From the NCBI RefSeq assembly GCF_000176235.1, contig NZ_ACZV01000005.1, forward strand, positions 744,001 to 808,000: a DNA stretch of 64,000 nt, read 5' to 3'. This document shows positions 1 through 8,431 of the stretch, one piece after another. Both the position numbers and the translations under genes were made by a program. How positions within the stretch are numbered: position 1 is the first letter of the stretch; each line of letters starts with the position of its first letter. Origin of the DNA: Vibrio orientalis CIP 102891 = ATCC 33934 (GTDB taxonomy: Bacteria; Pseudomonadota; Gammaproteobacteria; Enterobacterales; Vibrionaceae). The notes beneath the pieces are model-generated. The model made no database searches and was not told the DNA's origin. It worked only from the letters and a program-made list of their open reading frames with translations.

Positions 1-26
1 AGATGAACAGCTTTAAATAGGTCGGC

Positions 27-154
27 AACTAACAAGCAATTTAAGAGGGATTCACAACGCTTGGCATTTTTGCTTCTACTTCAAATTTAGCGTTTATGGC
101 ACAATGCTTTAGGTTGGGTGGTAGCGTTGTTCACCCCTTAATTGGGCGTTAGCT
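27..154 (+). repeat. attC site, family A
   Basis: This 128-bp site closes a cassette whose body lies mostly left of the window; only its last 26 bases are visible. Confidence 0.93.
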
Positions 155-274
155 ATCTTCTCAAGTTTGGGCACAAAGTCGAATGTATTAAGTAAGAATA
201 CGAACTTACTTAGTGCTTTTGGTATTCTTAGAATTGTCGTTTTCCATGCGTGCGTTAATCTCATTGGAGGCAGT

Positions 275-517
275 ATGAATATTAGGTTTTGTGAAAAGTG
301 CGAGAGAGAAACTGAACATACAGAGGCAATTAAGCAGAAACCCTCAAAATATGGCAAGTCAAAAAAAGAACAGTTCAAAGCGTTTCTAGACGGTTTCTTC
401 AGTGGATCAGCGGCTTCTTTGCCAGGAGGAGCATCATTGGAGTTAACAGACAGGTACGTAGTTTGTCTTAAATGTGGCAAACAAACACTAGAAAATCACG
501 GCACAGAATTTCAATAG
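275..517 (+). CDS. Small CxxC zinc-ribbon-like protein, unknown function
   Basis: An 80-residue protein with CEKC near residue 6 and CLKC near residue 64, spaced like the halves of a zinc ribbon, around a GFFSG stretch. The ATG at 275 is chosen because GGAGG lies 5 bases upstream; the longer frame from 167 has no such site. It resembles the product at 34376-34615 in layout (CxxC, T-x-H, GFFSG, Y-x-C-xx-CG), so the two may be remote homologues. Function is unknown. Confidence 0.7.
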   Translation: MNIRFCEKCERETEHTEAIKQKPSKYGKSKKEQFKAFLDGFFSGSAASLPGGASLELTDRYVVCLKCGKQTLENHGTEFQ

Positions 518-536
518 CTCTCCTCTGTAGACAGAA

Positions 537-665
537 AGCTAACAAGCAATTTAAGAGGGATTCACAACGCTTGGCACTTTTGCTTCTACTTCAAATTTAG
601 TGTTTATGGCACAATGCTTTAGGTGTTGCTGGTAGCGTTGTTCACCCCTTAATTGGGCGTTATGA
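537..665 (+). repeat. attC site, family A
   Basis: This 129-bp site closes the zinc-ribbon cassette. AGCTAAC mirrors the GTTAGCT that starts the same cassette. Confidence 0.93.
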
Positions 666-689
666 GCTTCCAAGAATTAGAAGGAAAAT

Positions 690-1193
690 ATGGCAGTTTT
701 AGAAATTCTGACGGCACCAGACCCAAGGCTTAAGGTCAAAGCGGAAAAGGTGCAAGATCTTTCGACGGTACAAACATTAATAGACGATATGTTGGAAACG
801 TTATATGCGACTGACAATGGTATCGGTTTGGCGTCAACTCAAGTTGGTCGTAAAGAGGCCGTTGTTATTATCGACCTTTCAGAAAGTCGAGATGAACCGT
901 TAATTTTGGTTAACCCTGAAGTGGTTAGTGGTTCGGATAAAGCATTGGGTCAAGAAGGTTGTTTATCCGTTCCTGATTATTATGCAGACGTAGAGCGTTT
1001 TACTTCAGTTGTTGTGTCTGCTTTAGATCGCGAAGGTAAGCCAATTACCATCGAAAGTGATGAGTTTCTAGCTATCGTAATGCAGCACGAAATAGATCAT
1101 TTGTCGGGTAACTTGTTTATTGACTACCTTTCACCACTTAAGCGTAAAATGGCTATGAAAAAGGTTAAAAAGTACGTTAAAGCGCACTCTTAA
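690..1193 (+). CDS. def: Peptide deformylase, cassette-borne
   Basis: Peptide deformylase removes the formyl group from the N-terminal methionine of nascent proteins at the ribosome, using a bound metal. All three family motifs are present in 167 residues, the normal full length: motif 1 GIGLASTQVG (44-53, with Ser where Ala is usual), motif 2 EGCLSVP (from E89, metal ligand C91) and motif 3 QHEIDH (metal ligands H133 and H137, catalytic E134). The ATG follows AAGGAAAAT. It stands alone in its cassette, without the fmt partner that often accompanies chromosomal def. It may be a spare enzyme giving tolerance to natural deformylase inhibitors; that role is inference. Confidence 0.95.
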   Translation: MAVLEILTAPDPRLKVKAEKVQDLSTVQTLIDDMLETLYATDNGIGLASTQVGRKEAVVIIDLSESRDEPLILVNPEVVSGSDKALGQEGCLSVPDYYADVERFTSVVVSALDREGKPITIESDEFLAIVMQHEIDHLSGNLFIDYLSPLKRKMAMKKVKKYVKAHS

Positions 1194-1199
1194 CCCCGC

Positions 1200-1325
1200 T
1201 CATAACAATAAATTTAAGAGTGATTCACAACGCTTGGCGCTCTCACTTCAAGTAAGCTTAATGTTTATGGCACAATGCTTTAGGTAAGGTGTTAGCGTTG
1301 TTCACACCTTAATTTGGCGTTATAC
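1200..1325 (+). repeat. attC site, family B
   Basis: This 126-bp site closes the deformylase cassette. GCTCATAAC pairs with the cassette start GTTATGAGC. Confidence 0.93.
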
Positions 1326-1347
1326 GCTTTTGAGGAAATAATCCAAT

Positions 1348-1776
1348 ATGAACAAGGTAGTATTCAGAAATTGCGATGAAAATAGTGAGTATTGGGTTGC
1401 TCTAGAGAAGCTGTTTCAAACGGAATGGTCTGACTTTCAGTTTGTAGATACCTATAAACTAGAATCTAACCTTCCACCGGTAATTGTTGCTCTCAGAGAG
1501 AACCAAGTTATTGGTGGTCTCGCTTATTCGCGCTTTAAAGAACCTCATGGTGACTCAGAAGTTATTTGGCTTAACGCAGTCTTTGTATCCAATGAGTGGC
1601 GTGGTCAAGGTATTGCGAGTGAACTGATCAATCGAGGTGTTAGGCAGGTATCAGCAACAACTCAAAGTAACCTGTATGCTTACACAAACGTACCATCGTT
1701 GTATGAGTCTTTAGATTGGTTAGCGGTTGACATTGAAAGTGAGCTAAATCATAAGGTTATGAAAGTTCCGTTGTAG
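1348..1776 (+). CDS. GNAT family N-acetyltransferase
   Basis: A 142-residue GNAT-fold protein expected to move an acetyl group from acetyl-CoA to an amine. It shows the core strand VIWLNAVFVSNEWRGQGIAS (about 72-91), whose WRGQGIAS is the pyrophosphate-binding motif A, and the typical C-terminal stretch ending in LYESLDW. A TGAGGAAAT ribosome site precedes the ATG. The substrate cannot be told from sequence. It is unrelated in detail to the duplicated GNAT genes at 21520 and 29586. Confidence 0.85.
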   Translation: MNKVVFRNCDENSEYWVALEKLFQTEWSDFQFVDTYKLESNLPPVIVALRENQVIGGLAYSRFKEPHGDSEVIWLNAVFVSNEWRGQGIASELINRGVRQVSATTQSNLYAYTNVPSLYESLDWLAVDIESELNHKVMKVPL

Positions 1777-1787
1777 TGTCAGCACGC

Positions 1788-1914
1788 GTATAACAAGCAA
1801 TTTAAGAGGGATTCACAACGCTTGGCGCCCTCACTTCAAGTCAGTTTAGCGTTTATGGCACAATGCTTTAGGTTTGGGTGGCGGCGTTGTTCACCCCTTA
1901 ATTGGGCGTTATAC
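1788..1914 (+). repeat. attC site, family A
   Basis: This 127-bp site closes the GNAT cassette. GCGTATAAC pairs with that cassette's start GTTATACGC. Confidence 0.93.
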
Positions 1915-2001
1915 CAATTTGATGATTCGTCCAATTCAAATACTTGTATCGTAGCTAGATTGGGATTCCTATATACTCTCTTGTTTCAAAGGAAAACCGT
2001 T

Positions 2002-2352
2002 ATGGAAATGATCATTGTTGCTTCTGAACAGCAAAAGCGCTTAATCATGATTTTTAGTCGTACAACAGCGAAGCAGCCAGACAAAGCACTTATCAAAGAC
2101 TTAGATTCATATAAAATAAATTCTTCCGTATATCCTGCATTTAAGGCAGCATCCGATCTTCGAGTGGAGCGCATCCGACTACCTTTTGGTGACGATAAAA
2201 ATAGCGCACTTGATGGCGGTGATTTTCTCTATCGTTATTTAGCAAAAGGCTATATCTGTCTAGGCGATTTTGTCGGTCAACCTAAGCCTGATTTGTCCCC
2301 GTGGGGCGTTCGTTCGGTGCGTAAGCAACCAAAAATCGGGTTTGGCTTATAG
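2002..2352 (+). CDS. Hypothetical cassette protein
   Basis: I do not recognise this 116-residue protein. The ATG at 2002 has AAAGGA upstream; the longer frame from 1822 is attC read-through (MAQCFRFGWRRCSPLNWAL) and was not used. The protein is soluble-looking, basic at its C-terminus (RSVRKQPKIGFGL) and has no signal peptide. The cassette termini pair over 13 bases (GTTATACCAATTT with AAATTGGTATAAC), so the cassette is intact. Confidence 0.55.
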   Translation: MEMIIVASEQQKRLIMIFSRTTAKQPDKALIKDLDSYKINSSVYPAFKAASDLRVERIRLPFGDDKNSALDGGDFLYRYLAKGYICLGDFVGQPKPDLSPWGVRSVRKQPKIGFGL

Positions 2353-2387
2353 AGTTGAAATGCTAGAAATCGCGTGGGAATAAATTG

Positions 2388-2513
2388 GTATAACAATAAA
2401 TTTAAGAGTGATTCACAACGTTTGGCGCCCTTACTTCAAGTCAGTTTAGTGTTTATGGCACAATGCTTTAGGTAAGGTGTTAGCGTTGTTCACACCTTAA
2501 TTTGGCGTTAGTT
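2388..2513 (+). repeat. attC site, family B
   Basis: This 126-bp site closes the 2002-2352 cassette. Confidence 0.93.
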
Positions 2514-2528
2514 GCCCAGTCGACATAA

Positions 2529-2807
2529 TCAGTCTGTTGGGAATTTTTGTTTTTGGTGTAGTACACGCATAATTCGAATGATGTCGCCTTCAACCCAGTA
2601 GGAAACGATCATCGAAATCTCAGGAATAATGAGCAATCGCCCTCTAATTCCGTCTCGTTGGACTCCCATTTGAGGTTGTTCTAAAAGGTTCTCAACTTTT
2701 GCTTCGATGATTTCATCTGTTTTATCAGCAGCTTCGGGGTTGAAGTCATAAAGAAACTCAAAGATCTTTTCACGATCGTTAAGAGACTCTTCTTCCCACA
2801 AAATCAT
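2529..2807 (-). CDS. RelE/ParE-superfamily toxin
   Basis: A 92-residue type II toxin-like protein with the usual RelE/ParE layout: an N-terminal strand and helix (MILWEEESLNDREKIFEFL), a helical hairpin, then basic strands including GIRGRLLIIPEISMIVSYWV and a C-terminal RIMRVLHQKQKFP. The family either cleaves ribosome-bound mRNA or blocks gyrase; which applies here is not clear. Its start overlaps the antitoxin stop by 4 bases, so the pair is cotranscribed, antitoxin first. The pair lies opposite to neighbouring cassettes and must use its own promoter. Such pairs are thought to stabilise long arrays. Confidence 0.88.
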   Translation of the reverse strand: MILWEEESLNDREKIFEFLYDFNPEAADKTDEIIEAKVENLLEQPQMGVQRDGIRGRLLIIPEISMIVSYWVEGDIIRIMRVLHQKQKFPTD

Positions 2808-3088
2808 AATTTGCCTCGGTTACGTATTTTAGCTTTGCGCTCGGCCATACGAGATTTGGCTGATTCGTGGTCAACAAAAGCGGCTTTTCCCGAGTCAAAC
2901 TTCTCAAAAGCTAAGTTTACTTGTTCAGTTAACCATGCATCGTGAGATAAAGTCTTTCTCTGTTGGTCGGCCAGTTGCTCAGTCAGTTCGCGACAAGCAT
3001 CACTTAGTGTTCTGCCTTGGCTTTCAGCCATTTGTTGGGCTAGTCGCTTCGTTTCTTCATCAACACGAAATTGAATTCTAGTGTCCAT
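2804..3088 (-). CDS. RelB/DinJ-type antitoxin
   Basis: A 94-residue protein with an N-terminal ribbon-helix-helix-like segment (MDTRIQFRVDEETKRLAQQM, 1-20, then a helix GRTLSDACRELTEQL) and a charged C-terminus suited to wrapping the toxin. The start at 3088 is preferred because GGAG lies 6 bases upstream; two further upstream in-frame ATGs are possible. A short inverted repeat TTGT-acacac-ACAA lies about 20-30 bases upstream and is a candidate self-operator. Confidence 0.85.
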   Translation of the reverse strand: MDTRIQFRVDEETKRLAQQMAESQGRTLSDACRELTEQLADQQRKTLSHDAWLTEQVNLAFEKFDSGKAAFVDHESAKSRMAERKAKIRNRGKL

Positions 3089-3144
3089 GATGCACTCCAT
3101 ATCTTGTGTGTGTACAAATGTTAGCACTAGGTTTGAAGTTGGGC

Positions 3145-3270
3145 AACTAACAATAAATTTAAGCAGATTCGCAACGCTTGGCACTTTTGGTTTGAATCGG
3201 CTTTAGTGTTTACGGCACAATGGTTTAGGTTTGGTGGTAGCGTTGCTCACTACTTAATTTGGCGTTATAT
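3145..3270 (+). repeat. attC site, family C
   Basis: This site closes the RelE/RelB cassette. TGGGCAACTAAC pairs over 12 bases with the cassette start, so the reversed pair belongs to this unit. Confidence 0.93.
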
Positions 3271-3286
3271 TCCTAAGGTGATAAAT

Positions 3287-3643
3287 ATGAAAAATATCGA
3301 TGAATTTGGTCAGTTGATATCTAAAGGTTTACGAGACCAAGCCTTGGGAAGGTGCGAGGATATCATAGAACGAAAAGTGAAATCTCAAGAATGTCTAGAA
3401 ATCAACGACAGTTTAGCTAGCTTAACGGATGAGCAAATCTCCGTCGTAAAACGGCTAGTAACTAGCTGCGTTGATACTGGTATTCATGATTTTCTTTATA
3501 CTCTTGATGAGACACAAGACGAACTGTCTGTATCAATAAATGGCGAAGATATAGTCAAAGAGTCAGATGGGTTAAATGGTGAGTTGTTCTCTGACAATGG
3601 TTGGTTTGCTAAATACAGCAAATATGGTGAGTCCGGAATATAA
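3287..3643 (+). CDS. Hypothetical cassette protein
   Basis: A soluble, mostly helical 118-residue protein I cannot assign. The most striking stretch is KRLVTSCVDTGIHDFLYTLD (about 64-83), which looks like a conserved core. The ATG at 3287 lies 17 bases after the attC; upstream frame is attC-derived. The TAA stop is the first TAA of the following attC. Confidence 0.6.
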   Translation: MKNIDEFGQLISKGLRDQALGRCEDIIERKVKSQECLEINDSLASLTDEQISVVKRLVTSCVDTGIHDFLYTLDETQDELSVSINGEDIVKESDGLNGELFSDNGWFAKYSKYGESGI

Positions 3644-3765
3644 CAATCAATTTAAGAGGGATTCACAACGCTTGGCACTTTCGCTTCTACTTCAAATTTA
3701 GTGTTTACGGTACAATGCGTTAAGTTGGGTGGAGGCGTTGTTCACCCCTTAATTGGGCGTTATAC
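3638..3765 (+). repeat. attC site, family A variant
   Basis: 128 bp, starting AACAATCAAT rather than AACAAGCAAT. It supplies the stop codon of the gene to its left. Confidence 0.92.
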
Positions 3766-3803
3766 GCGTTGGTCTACACTTCACTTTAACAAAGGAGTGT
3801 ACG

Positions 3804-4223
3804 ATGCAAGAACAAGAAGAGATTAGGGCCACATTAGAAGATTATGCCAAAGCATATTGTGCCAAGGATATAGATGCTTTGATGTCTGTGTTTGACCCTA
3901 GCGGCAACATATCAGTTATTGGGACTGGTGGGGATGAATTGTGCTCAGGAGCACCCGCTGTGAGGGAGTTGTTTCAGAGGAACTTTGCAGAGGCAACGGC
4001 TAGTAAGTTTGAATGGGGTTGGTCTGATATTGTCATCTCAAGTGGGAGTGCAGTGGTTTCACAGTGTTTAACTATTTACTTGAACACGGAAGACGGGGAA
4101 ATCAGTGTCCCTGTGCGTTGGACAGTCGCTCTTAAGAAAGTAGAGCGCTGGGTCTGGATACATAGGCATGCGTCAACGGCGTCAGGCTCACAGGAAAAAG
4201 GGCAAGCATACCCAACCCGGTGA
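3804..4223 (+). CDS. NTF2-like/SnoaL-type protein
   Basis: A 139-residue NTF2-like fold. The N-terminal helix and DALMSVFDPSGNISVIGTGG segment, followed by a cone of strands (VVSQCLTIYLNT, VPVRWTVALKKVERWVWIHRHAS), match the SnoaL-like/DUF4440 group. Members include small enzymes and ligand-binding proteins; no catalytic residue can be assigned. AAAGGAG precedes the ATG. The last dozen residues (SGSQEKGQAYPTR) lie beyond the fold. Confidence 0.75.
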   Translation: MQEQEEIRATLEDYAKAYCAKDIDALMSVFDPSGNISVIGTGGDELCSGAPAVRELFQRNFAEATASKFEWGWSDIVISSGSAVVSQCLTIYLNTEDGEISVPVRWTVALKKVERWVWIHRHASTASGSQEKGQAYPTR

Positions 4224-4229
4224 AAACGC

Positions 4230-4355
4230 GTATAACAATAAATTTAAGCAGATTCGCAACGCTTGGCATTTTCGATTTGAATCAACTTTAGTGTTTACGG
4301 CACAATGGTTTAGGTCAGGTGGTGGCGTTGCTCACTACTTAATTTGGCGTTATGT
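4230..4355 (+). repeat. attC site, family C
   Basis: Closes the SnoaL-like cassette; 126 bp. ACGCGTATAAC mirrors the cassette start GTTATACGCGT. Confidence 0.93.
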
Positions 4356-4367
4356 TTTAGGAGACTT

Positions 4368-5174
4368 ATGAGTATTTTCAAGTATTTAGGTATCAGTGCA
4401 GCGGAAGCATATTTAAAGTATCAAACTATCCGTTTTAATACCCCAGATGCGTATAATGATCCCTATGAAATGCAGGTTCGTTTTAAGTCGAAAGTTGAAA
4501 TCGAAGCTAGTTATAAGCAAATTAATTTCCACCTTCATGGTAATTCAGGTTGTATTGACCAGTATTTAATTGTGGACGACAGTAAGCATCCATTTTCACT
4601 GGACACATCAGTTTATGAAGACATATGTGGGAAAGTGGGGATGTCTTGTTTTAGTGAGTCAGAATCAAAAATACCCGATAATGTATTGATGTGGGCTCAT
4701 TATGCGGAGTCACATCGTGGATTAGCAATAAAACTAAAAGAAGGTTCCTTTATTAGCTCTATTTTAAATAAGGTTAATTACGTCACCTCGACGCCAATGT
4801 TGGACGCATCTATATTGTCTGAGTCTAGTTTTTTTGTAAGTGATTTGTACTTTAAGTCAACAGATTGGGAGTACGAACAAGAGCGGCGGTTAGCTATCCC
4901 ACTCAGCGAATGTGATACATTGGACAACAAGGACATATATGGTTTCCCGATCCATATTCATGATTTACCTGTAAAAGACGTTGAGATGATTTTCCTTGGC
5001 TCAAATGCATCAAGTGAATTGTTGAAACTTGGCTACGAATTCCATCAAAAGTTTGGAATTCCGGTTATCAAACAAAAGGCTCGCTCTGATAGGTTTGGTT
5101 TTATGGCAACTGCTTCATTTGGACCCTCTTTGCAGGAGTGTATAGAGTTAAATAACCATTATGGCATTAAATAA
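4368..5174 (+). CDS. DUF2971 domain protein
   Basis: This 268-residue protein matches the DUF2971 family: N-terminal FKYLGISAAEAYLKYQTIRF and NTPDAYNDPYEM, central CFSESESKIPDNVLMWAHYA followed by SHRGLAIKLK, and DWEYEQERRLAIPL. DUF2971 proteins are widespread in mobile and defence-rich regions, but their biochemical role is unsettled. TAGGAG lies 6 bases before the ATG. The frame fills its cassette, ending two bases before the attC. Confidence 0.85.
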   Translation: MSIFKYLGISAAEAYLKYQTIRFNTPDAYNDPYEMQVRFKSKVEIEASYKQINFHLHGNSGCIDQYLIVDDSKHPFSLDTSVYEDICGKVGMSCFSESESKIPDNVLMWAHYAESHRGLAIKLKEGSFISSILNKVNYVTSTPMLDASILSESSFFVSDLYFKSTDWEYEQERRLAIPLSECDTLDNKDIYGFPIHIHDLPVKDVEMIFLGSNASSELLKLGYEFHQKFGIPVIKQKARSDRFGFMATASFGPSLQECIELNNHYGIK

Positions 5175-5175
5175 A

Positions 5176-5301
5176 ACATAACAAGCAATTTAAGAGGGAT
5201 TCACAACGCTTGGCACTTTCACTTCAAGCCAGTTTAGTGTTTATGGCACAATGCTTTAGGTTGGGTGGAGGCGTTGTTCACCCCTTAATTGGGCGTTATG
5301 T
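5176..5301 (+). repeat. attC site, family A
   Basis: Closes the DUF2971 cassette. Internally it has the family B-like GCACTTTCACTTCAAGCC, so it is a mixed type. Confidence 0.92.
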
Positions 5302-5753
5302 TTTAATGGAATTTCAATGGCTTAAATGCCTTTGAGTCGTTCTTTGCCCCTTTGGTTATTCGTTGGGAGTAGACTCCGCAAATCACTATTATCGCCTAGT
5401 TCTCAAACCACTTAGCCCGTAAAACATGCCAAGGTTCGCGGGTTGCTTCATTCAAGTTTTCGGGTGGTTTGGGCGTCTTGTTTCTCTGGCTCAAAGTCGC
5501 TTTGGGCATATTTCCCAATTAGCTAATAACCTTGGCAGTTGAGTCGGCAAATCGCCATTGTTCTGCGCTGCTTTTGCTAAGAAAGGGCGCTTGTTGAAAG
5601 CGTATTGAGTTGCCTCATTAGCAGGGAAGTGGACTTACTCGTTTTTAGTTTTGGCGCGTCTGCCGGTCAAGTAAGTTCGAGCTTGTGATTTGGTTCAGAA
5701 AACTAGGTCTGCATCTCAGTTCTTTACCAAGTAAATCAACGAATTGTGCTAAA
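5302..5753. repeat. Gene-less repeated cassette body, copy 1 (most diverged)
   Basis: No credible reading frame on either strand. This 452-bp body aligns with nine other cassettes in the window; shared blocks include GTAAAACATGCC near 5417, GGGTTGCTTCATT near 5439 and GTTGCCTCATT near 5609. It is the most diverged copy and is closed by a family F attC. Confidence 0.85.
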
Positions 5754-5877
5754 ACATAACAAGCAATTCAAGCTGATTCGCAACGCTCGGCACTTTCGGT
5801 TTCAACTTGTTTGGTGATTACGGTGCAGTGTTTTAGTAAAGTGGCAGCGTTGCTCACAACTTAATTGGGCGTTAGGC
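5754..5877 (+). repeat. attC site, family F
   Basis: 124 bp; starts AACAAGCAATTCAAGCTG. It shares this type only with 31027-31150. Confidence 0.92.
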
Positions 5878-5992
5878 TTTTGGGCAAAAATTGACCAGTA
5901 TCAACTTGTATCTATTTAGATTTTTCTTCTCATAAACGTGAGCAATACTTATCAAGAGAGATAGGAAATTTTCGTAACATGAGGCAAGGATT

Positions 5993-6454
5993 ATGAGAAA
6001 ATTCGTAGTATTTTTATTGATAATTTTTTGCTACGGGGCTTATGCAGAAGAAAATAATGTAAAGCTTTATAGTAGTGCCCAGGGGGAGAATGTTGTTGTT
6101 TTTGAAGATGGCTCCACACACTATTATGGTAGCGCTTTTTCTATTAAAGAAATATTAGACCGCTATAAATTTGAAATAGAAGTTTTAAAAAAAGACTATA
6201 CGCAGGAAAAAGTTGTTTATCCCAACCCTATATGTTCGATATATCAAGCAGATAAAACAATAACATGTGATTGCAGTGGTGATAGAAGTTGCTTTGTTGA
6301 TAATCACTCGTGTTATTGCATGCCGGAATGGGAATTTGATTTGGTTGCTAAGCCAGTTAATGGTGACAAAGAAGAAGTCTGCGAGAACTGTGGGGGGACA
6401 GGGGTAAAAGATAAAGAAATTTGCACTAGTTGTGGTGGCTCTGGGTACAAATAG
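5993..6454 (+). CDS. Exported Cys-rich protein with DnaJ-type zinc motif
   Basis: A 153-residue protein with a clear signal peptide (MRKFVVFLLIIFCYGAYA, cleaved after about residue 18). The C-terminus carries CENCGGTGVKDKEICTSCGG, the CxxCxGxG pair of a DnaJ-like zinc finger, and the middle has clustered cysteines (ITCDCSGDRSCF, HSCYC). The extracytoplasmic location of such a motif is unusual, and the cysteines may form disulphides instead. A 115-base leader separates it from the attC. Function unknown. Confidence 0.75.
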   Translation: MRKFVVFLLIIFCYGAYAEENNVKLYSSAQGENVVVFEDGSTHYYGSAFSIKEILDRYKFEIEVLKKDYTQEKVVYPNPICSIYQADKTITCDCSGDRSCFVDNHSCYCMPEWEFDLVAKPVNGDKEEVCENCGGTGVKDKEICTSCGGSGYK

Positions 6455-6581
6455 CCTAACAAGCAATTTAAGAGGGATTCACAACGCTTGGCACTTTTGC
6501 TTCTACTTCAAATTTAGTGTTTATGGCACAATGCGTTAGGTTGGGTGGAGGCGTTGTTCACCCCTTAATTGGGCGTTAGGT
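6454..6581 (+). repeat. attC site, family A
   Basis: 128 bp; begins on the last base of the exported Cys-rich gene's stop codon. Confidence 0.93.
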
Positions 6582-6593
6582 GAAGGAGGGCGG

Positions 6594-7193
6594 ATGAACA
6601 AGAATAGGTTCATAAATGACGTTATTAAGCCATGGGAAGAGTTAAATCTACTTCTTGTAAATCAGTTTGCATTTCAACCAGACCTATCGGATGTAACCCG
6701 TTTGGCTGGAGGGATTTCTATAGCATTACGACACCAAGTGGATTTTTCAGAGTTGAGTGATCGGCAAGCAAATGAAATGTGTTTTTCACAAAACTTAATC
6801 GTGGATGCAGGTGATTTTTACAAACATGGTGAACTGAGAAACGCGAGTAGAAATTGCCCAATAGCCGTGGTTTCAAACTTTGAATATAAAGATAATGAGT
6901 TCGCTTTTCTTCGAAACGCTGTTCTTTTAGAGCACCGCACTCACGGAAATTATGATTTTATGGAAGAGTCATTAAAAGCTATTCGGTTCTGGATTCAACA
7001 GCACGGCTACGATATTACATGGGAAAGTGAAATAAAGTTAGCTCCAAGACGTTTCCAGCATGAAGCTATGCTGAAATTTGACCCTAAATACTGCTTTGAG
7101 ATGTCTAGTACTAGAATCCAGTTCTTCAAAGAGAATTGTGTTGGCACCCTAGAGCCATATAGACCAGAAGAATTCCGATTTTCTGTATACTAA
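6594..7193 (+). CDS. Hypothetical cassette protein
   Basis: A 199-residue soluble protein with no assignment. A strong GAAGGAGGGCG site precedes the ATG. It has no signal peptide or membrane segment. A conserved-looking centre reads DAGDFYKHGELRNASRNCPI (about 83-102), followed by FLRNAVLLEHRTHGNYDFME. Confidence 0.65.
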   Translation: MNKNRFINDVIKPWEELNLLLVNQFAFQPDLSDVTRLAGGISIALRHQVDFSELSDRQANEMCFSQNLIVDAGDFYKHGELRNASRNCPIAVVSNFEYKDNEFAFLRNAVLLEHRTHGNYDFMEESLKAIRFWIQQHGYDITWESEIKLAPRRFQHEAMLKFDPKYCFEMSSTRIQFFKENCVGTLEPYRPEEFRFSVY

Positions 7194-7196
7194 TTC

Positions 7197-7321
7197 ACCT
7201 AACAATAAATTTAAGCAGATTCGCAACGCTTGGCACTTTTGGTTTGAATCGGCTTAGGTGTTTACGGCACAATTCTTTAGGTAAGTGGTAGCGTTGCTCA
7301 CTACTTAATTTGGCGTTATGT
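7197..7321 (+). repeat. attC site, family C
   Basis: 125 bp; closes the 6594-7193 cassette. Confidence 0.93.
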
Positions 7322-7397
7322 GTCTCAGAAAATTTTCATTGCCAATATGCAATAATGCACCTAATATGCGTCGATTTTTCTATTAGGAGTAATTGTA

Positions 7398-7760
7398 ATG
7401 AAAAAGCTACTGGTAATGGTTTCAATGTCGTTCCTATCCTTTGGAGCAACGGCTGCTTTCATACACCCACTAGACTTTGATGGTTCCGACGTACAAAAAA
7501 ATGAAGTAATTGCGTATATCCAGAGTAGGGTTAAGAAAGACTATTGTCAGACAATTGATATGTGCCAAGAAAGCATGCTGCGAATAATGGAAAATGAAAA
7601 TCTCGATGCTTTTAAACGACTTACTCAAGCAAAAAGTCGAGATATTCTAGATCGCGCAATACATGATTATTGCGGCACAGTTGATATGTGTACATATCAA
7701 ATGATTGAAATGATGTACAAAGAGAATGTAAAGGCATCTCAACAACAATTATCTTGGTAG
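7398..7760 (+). CDS. Exported protein with two Cys-pair repeats
   Basis: A 120-residue protein with a signal peptide (MKKLLVMVSMSFLSFGATAA). The mature part contains a tandem duplication: DYCQTIDMCQESMLRIMENEN (about 52-72) and DYCGTVDMCTYQMIEMMYKEN (about 94-114), each with a C-x5-C pair. It is likely periplasmic with two disulphides or metal sites. First gene of a two-gene cassette; function unknown. Confidence 0.75.
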   Translation: MKKLLVMVSMSFLSFGATAAFIHPLDFDGSDVQKNEVIAYIQSRVKKDYCQTIDMCQESMLRIMENENLDAFKRLTQAKSRDILDRAIHDYCGTVDMCTYQMIEMMYKENVKASQQQLSW

Positions 7761-7810
7761 TGGTTAGTACTACTTATTTATTTGCACTTCGCTATATATT
7801 CAGAGGTAAT

Positions 7811-8218
7811 ATGAAAAAACTAGTTTTCTTATTGTCGTTATTGAGCTTTAGCTCTTTTGCTACAGAAACTAATTCCATTTCTATCGTTGATAAAAATTTA
7901 AGCTATGCCAAAAATTTATCAATGAGTATGGAATGTTCTAAAGGCTTGAACTCGGTTTCGATAAACGTCTTTTCTGGTAATGGCAATTTGTACTTTCATC
8001 GAGACTCCAACTCTACGATGGGAACCTACTTAGCTCCATTTACACCTAGTGGGGATGGCTCGGATGTACTTGAAACAGGCATAACGTTCCAAGACTACAA
8101 AGTTAATAGGATTAATGATTTCTATATATCAGCAGAAACGTTGAAGAAAAAGAAAGGTGAGGTTATTGCAATCATCTATAACGAATTCTATTCATGTGAT
8201 GTCGAGCTTCATGACTAA
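7811..8218 (+). CDS. Exported hypothetical protein
   Basis: Second gene of the cassette, 50 bases after the first. The 135-residue product has a signal peptide (MKKLVFLLSLLSFSSFATE) and two cysteines (near 38 and 131) that could form a disulphide. AGAGGTAAT precedes the ATG at 7811; the longer frame from 7754 was not used. Function unknown. Confidence 0.7.
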   Translation: MKKLVFLLSLLSFSSFATETNSISIVDKNLSYAKNLSMSMECSKGLNSVSINVFSGNGNLYFHRDSNSTMGTYLAPFTPSGDGSDVLETGITFQDYKVNRINDFYISAETLKKKKGEVIAIIYNEFYSCDVELHD

Positions 8219-8222
8219 GAAC

Positions 8223-8348
8223 ACATAACAATAAATTTAAGAGTGATTCACAACGCTTGGCGCTTTCACTTCAAGCCAGTTTAGTGTTTATGGCACAATG
8301 CTTTAGGTAAGGTGTCAGCGTTGTTCACACCTTAATTTGGCGTTATGT
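8223..8348 (+). repeat. attC site, family B
   Basis: 126 bp; closes the two-gene exported-protein cassette. Confidence 0.93.
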
Positions 8349-8431
8349 TTTCTACCGTAAGATGACTGTTTCGTCAATTTAGTTCTTATGATTCAATGTG
8401 TTGTGTAGGTTATATTCAAAAGGAGAACGGA

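Noticed and set aside
1..26. intI integrase or attI at the left edge
   Set aside because: The window opens inside the array; no integrase gene or attI is present.
109..480. 123-codon - strand ORF opposite the first zinc-ribbon gene
   Set aside because: Includes attC on the reverse strand and lacks a ribosome site.
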